Part shown: positions 34,431-35,994 of the stretch, one piece after another
How the letters are laid out: each line of letters opens with the position of its first letter
Numbering within the stretch: position 1 is the stretch's first letter
NCBI GenBank assembly: GCA_020248785.1
Contig: JADCGX010000232.1
Location: 1 to 35,994 of the forward strand
Reading direction: 5' to 3'
Source: Burkholderiales bacterium
Lineage (GTDB): Bacteria > Pseudomonadota > Gammaproteobacteria > Burkholderiales > Burkholderiaceae_F
Length of the DNA: 35,994 nt
The notes under the pieces: generated by a model
Told to the model about the DNA's origin: nothing
Database searches by the model: none
Seen by the model: only the letters and a program-made list of their open reading frames with translations
Program-made: the position numbers and the translations under genes

Positions 34431-35666
34431 CTATGGGACAGCGTCCAGCGTGTTTGCCGCTGCCATTGCCTTCAACAGGGCTTCGTTGCATGCCGCTACC
34501 GGCAACGCCAGCGCGTCGAGTTGCTTGGTCAGGCCAATCGGGTCGGAGCGCTCGATCGACTCGATGAGCGCCAGGTACGCCGCATAGGGGCCCTGTCGGC
34601 GCACGATCGCATCCGTCACGTTTTCGGACAGTGAAATCAGTTCGAAGAGTTGCTCGAACGGCGCGCCAGTGATGCGGTCGAGCATGGAAAACGCGCCGGT
34701 GATGAACAGTTCATCGCGCACTTCCGGCTGATTGTCGTCCGCCCCGACGTTCTCGAGGAACAGTCCCCGCCGGATCGAGGCGTGCATCAGCGGAAACGTG
34801 TTCGCATCCTTGCTCGCTGTGGCCAGCAGGAGCGACAACCACCGCATCATCTTCTTGTAACCCAGCATCATCACGGCGTGCTGGAAACTCGTGATCTGCA
34901 CCGGCAGTCCGAAGGCCGCGCTGTTGACCAGGCGCAGCAGCTTGAAGGCGAGCGCAGGGTCGCGTTTCAGCGTCGTATCGATCTTGGTCAGTTCCGCGTC
35001 ATCGCGCACGAGGCGCAGCAGTTCGAGCACGACAGACTGCCCGGGCTGCAATGGACGGGCCGAGCGGTGCCGGGGATCGTCCAAGGGCCAGCCAACGCTG
35101 GCCGCGGCCCCGCGATCGAAGGCCGAGTCCACGTCGGCCACCGCCTGCACGCCGGTGATGATGAACGGCACGCGTCGCGCGGTACTCCCGGGGCCCGCTA
35201 TCGGCCGCCTGTCCGCGTGGCCGCGGCGTTCTTCAGTGATGTGAATCAACACGTACTCAAAGCACGCCAGAAGGGCCGGCGGCAGCGGTACATCGCCTCG
35301 CCCACGCAGCGCAAGCCGCTTGCCGTCGCGAAACAAGCGTTGCACGCTCGCCTGCACCTCTGGGTCTCGCAGCGATACGGCGGGAACTTCCAGGATCGCA
35401 TTGCGCGGCGGCTGCCAGGCACAGACACTGTCGTCGATGGTGGCGTCCAGCGGCGCCACCAGGACAGCCTGGCTCGCATCGGGCCAGACACTGTTCAACG
35501 CCTCGAGCATGGCGCCGACCTGCATGCGGTCCTGTGGACGCGCGGACAGCATCGTCAGCCGCGTGCCAATGGCCTTGCGGTTCCTGTCGATCAAGGGCGC
35601 GTAGCAGATCGCAAGCGCATTGAGGATGCTGCTTGAGCCAAAGACTGGGCGGTCGGGGGCGTTCAT
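34431..35666 (-). CDS. HDOD-domain signalling protein with degenerate EAL-like N-terminus
   Basis: A 411-residue protein from the ATG reading MNAPDRPVFGSS; the frame extends 27 codons further but without coding character. Residues about 10-175 resemble a worn EAL fold (LIDRNRKAIGTRLTMLSARP; NAILEVPAVSLRDPEVQASV) without the Glu-Ala-Leu and metal ligands, so c-di-GMP hydrolysis is unlikely. Residues about 200-385 are an HDOD domain (LKRDPALAFKLLRLVNSAAF; ITSFQHAVMMLGYKKMMRWL; LFITGAFSMLDRITGAPFEQ) lacking catalytic His-Asp pairs. EAL-HDOD proteins (YuxH-like) are signalling scaffolds. The gene is alone, convergent to hppA. A partly phosphodiesterase-derived role is inference only. Confidence 0.85.
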   Translation of the reverse strand: MNAPDRPVFGSSSILNALAICYAPLIDRNRKAIGTRLTMLSARPQDRMQVGAMLEALNSVWPDASQAVLVAPLDATIDDSVCAWQPPRNAILEVPAVSLRDPEVQASVQRLFRDGKRLALRGRGDVPLPPALLACFEYVLIHITEERRGHADRRPIAGPGSTARRVPFIITGVQAVADVDSAFDRGAAASVGWPLDDPRHRSARPLQPGQSVVLELLRLVRDDAELTKIDTTLKRDPALAFKLLRLVNSAAFGLPVQITSFQHAVMMLGYKKMMRWLSLLLATASKDANTFPLMHASIRRGLFLENVGADDNQPEVRDELFITGAFSMLDRITGAPFEQLFELISLSENVTDAIVRRQGPYAAYLALIESIERSDPIGLTKQLDALALPVAACNEALLKAMAAANTLDAVP

Positions 35667-35994
35667 GAAGGCGTCTGTCCTGCTCGGGAAGGGCGCGCTG
35701 CCACCGGCCGCCCCAGGCGCATTGTTCGCGCACGCCCACGTCGCCAATGCAACGAAATGCCCTGGAGCCAGCCTGCAAATCGCCCCGTCCGATATGGCTT
35801 CACCACATCAGCCGCGCTCGCACACTGTGCTGTTGCGTCACCCTAAAAACCGCAGTTGTCATTGCTGTGGAACCGCGCAGATCGAGTATTGGCGCGGCTT
35901 TCCGGGTGATTCCCGCAACTGCGGAGCAGTTCCAAATCGGTGATCGACCGCCGCTTGGATTGTTCCAGGGCTCTCCATTTAACCGGACCGAGCG
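35667..35994. other. upstream region of HDOD gene to window edge
   Basis: No supported gene in 328 bases. It must contain the HDOD promoter on the minus strand. It holds a nested inverted repeat at 35850-35924, listed separately. Short frames on the plus strand have no recognised domain. Confidence 0.5.
35850..35924. repeat. nested inverted repeat, possible structured RNA or palindromic element
   Basis: Outer arms CCGCAGTTG (35850-35858) and CAACTGCGG (35916-35924) are perfect 9-bp complements. Inside them GGAACCGCGC (35869-35878) pairs with GCGCGG-ct-TTCC (35892-35903), leaving a 13-base loop. The two stems together make a long hairpin with an internal loop. No T-run follows. Confidence 0.6.

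Overview
The window looks like a chromosomal segment of a GC-rich betaproteobacterium, most likely a member of the Burkholderiales. The evidence is the strong GC3 bias in every real gene, a Bordetella/Ralstonia-type Fur box, gentisate-type ring-cleavage genes with a TRAP transporter, a two-subunit DUF4212/VC_2705-type symporter, and the order serS-rarA-lolA-ftsK with trxB nearby, a neighbourhood also known from E. coli. This placement is inferred from gene content only; there is no rRNA or marker phylogeny behind it.

Layout. Positions 1-580 hold transposase debris. Positions 667-5236 (minus) are a catabolic operon: fumarylpyruvate hydrolase, TRAP transporter P, Q and M, and a zeta-class GST isomerase. 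Positions 5339-8961 are an iron ABC transporter locus: a fused permease translationally coupled to a [2Fe-2S] protein (minus), diverging from an ATPase (plus) across a Fur box. Positions 9056-10400 hold a tRNA-Ser(GGA) followed by gene remnants, a decapitated otsA joined to a beheaded marR. Positions 10437-17185 (minus) hold an mscS-type channel, then acs and a YggT-like/TPR/DUF4212/symporter operon probably concerned with acetate or another small monocarboxylate.

Positions 17586-24529 are the housekeeping block tRNA-Ser(CGA), serS, rarA, a secreted FKBP, a frameshifted DUF3052 gene, lolA and ftsK. Positions 24756-27869 encode a LytS/LytR-like three-gene system in which the second kinase-like protein lacks the phospho-accepting histidine and the ATP-binding residues. 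Then follow trxB, an Smr-domain gene, a TRIC/UPF0126 membrane protein, adk, a K+-independent membrane pyrophosphatase carrying a C-terminal OmpA-like domain, and an HDOD signalling protein on the minus strand.

The items most worth a second look are the kinase/pseudokinase/regulator trio with four 16-17 bp tandem repeats at its 3' end, the pyrophosphatase-OmpA fusion, the Fur-linked ferredoxin-permease pair together with a four-cysteine cluster in the ATPase, and a nested inverted repeat at the right edge. No CRISPR array, intact insertion sequence, rRNA or replication origin was seen.
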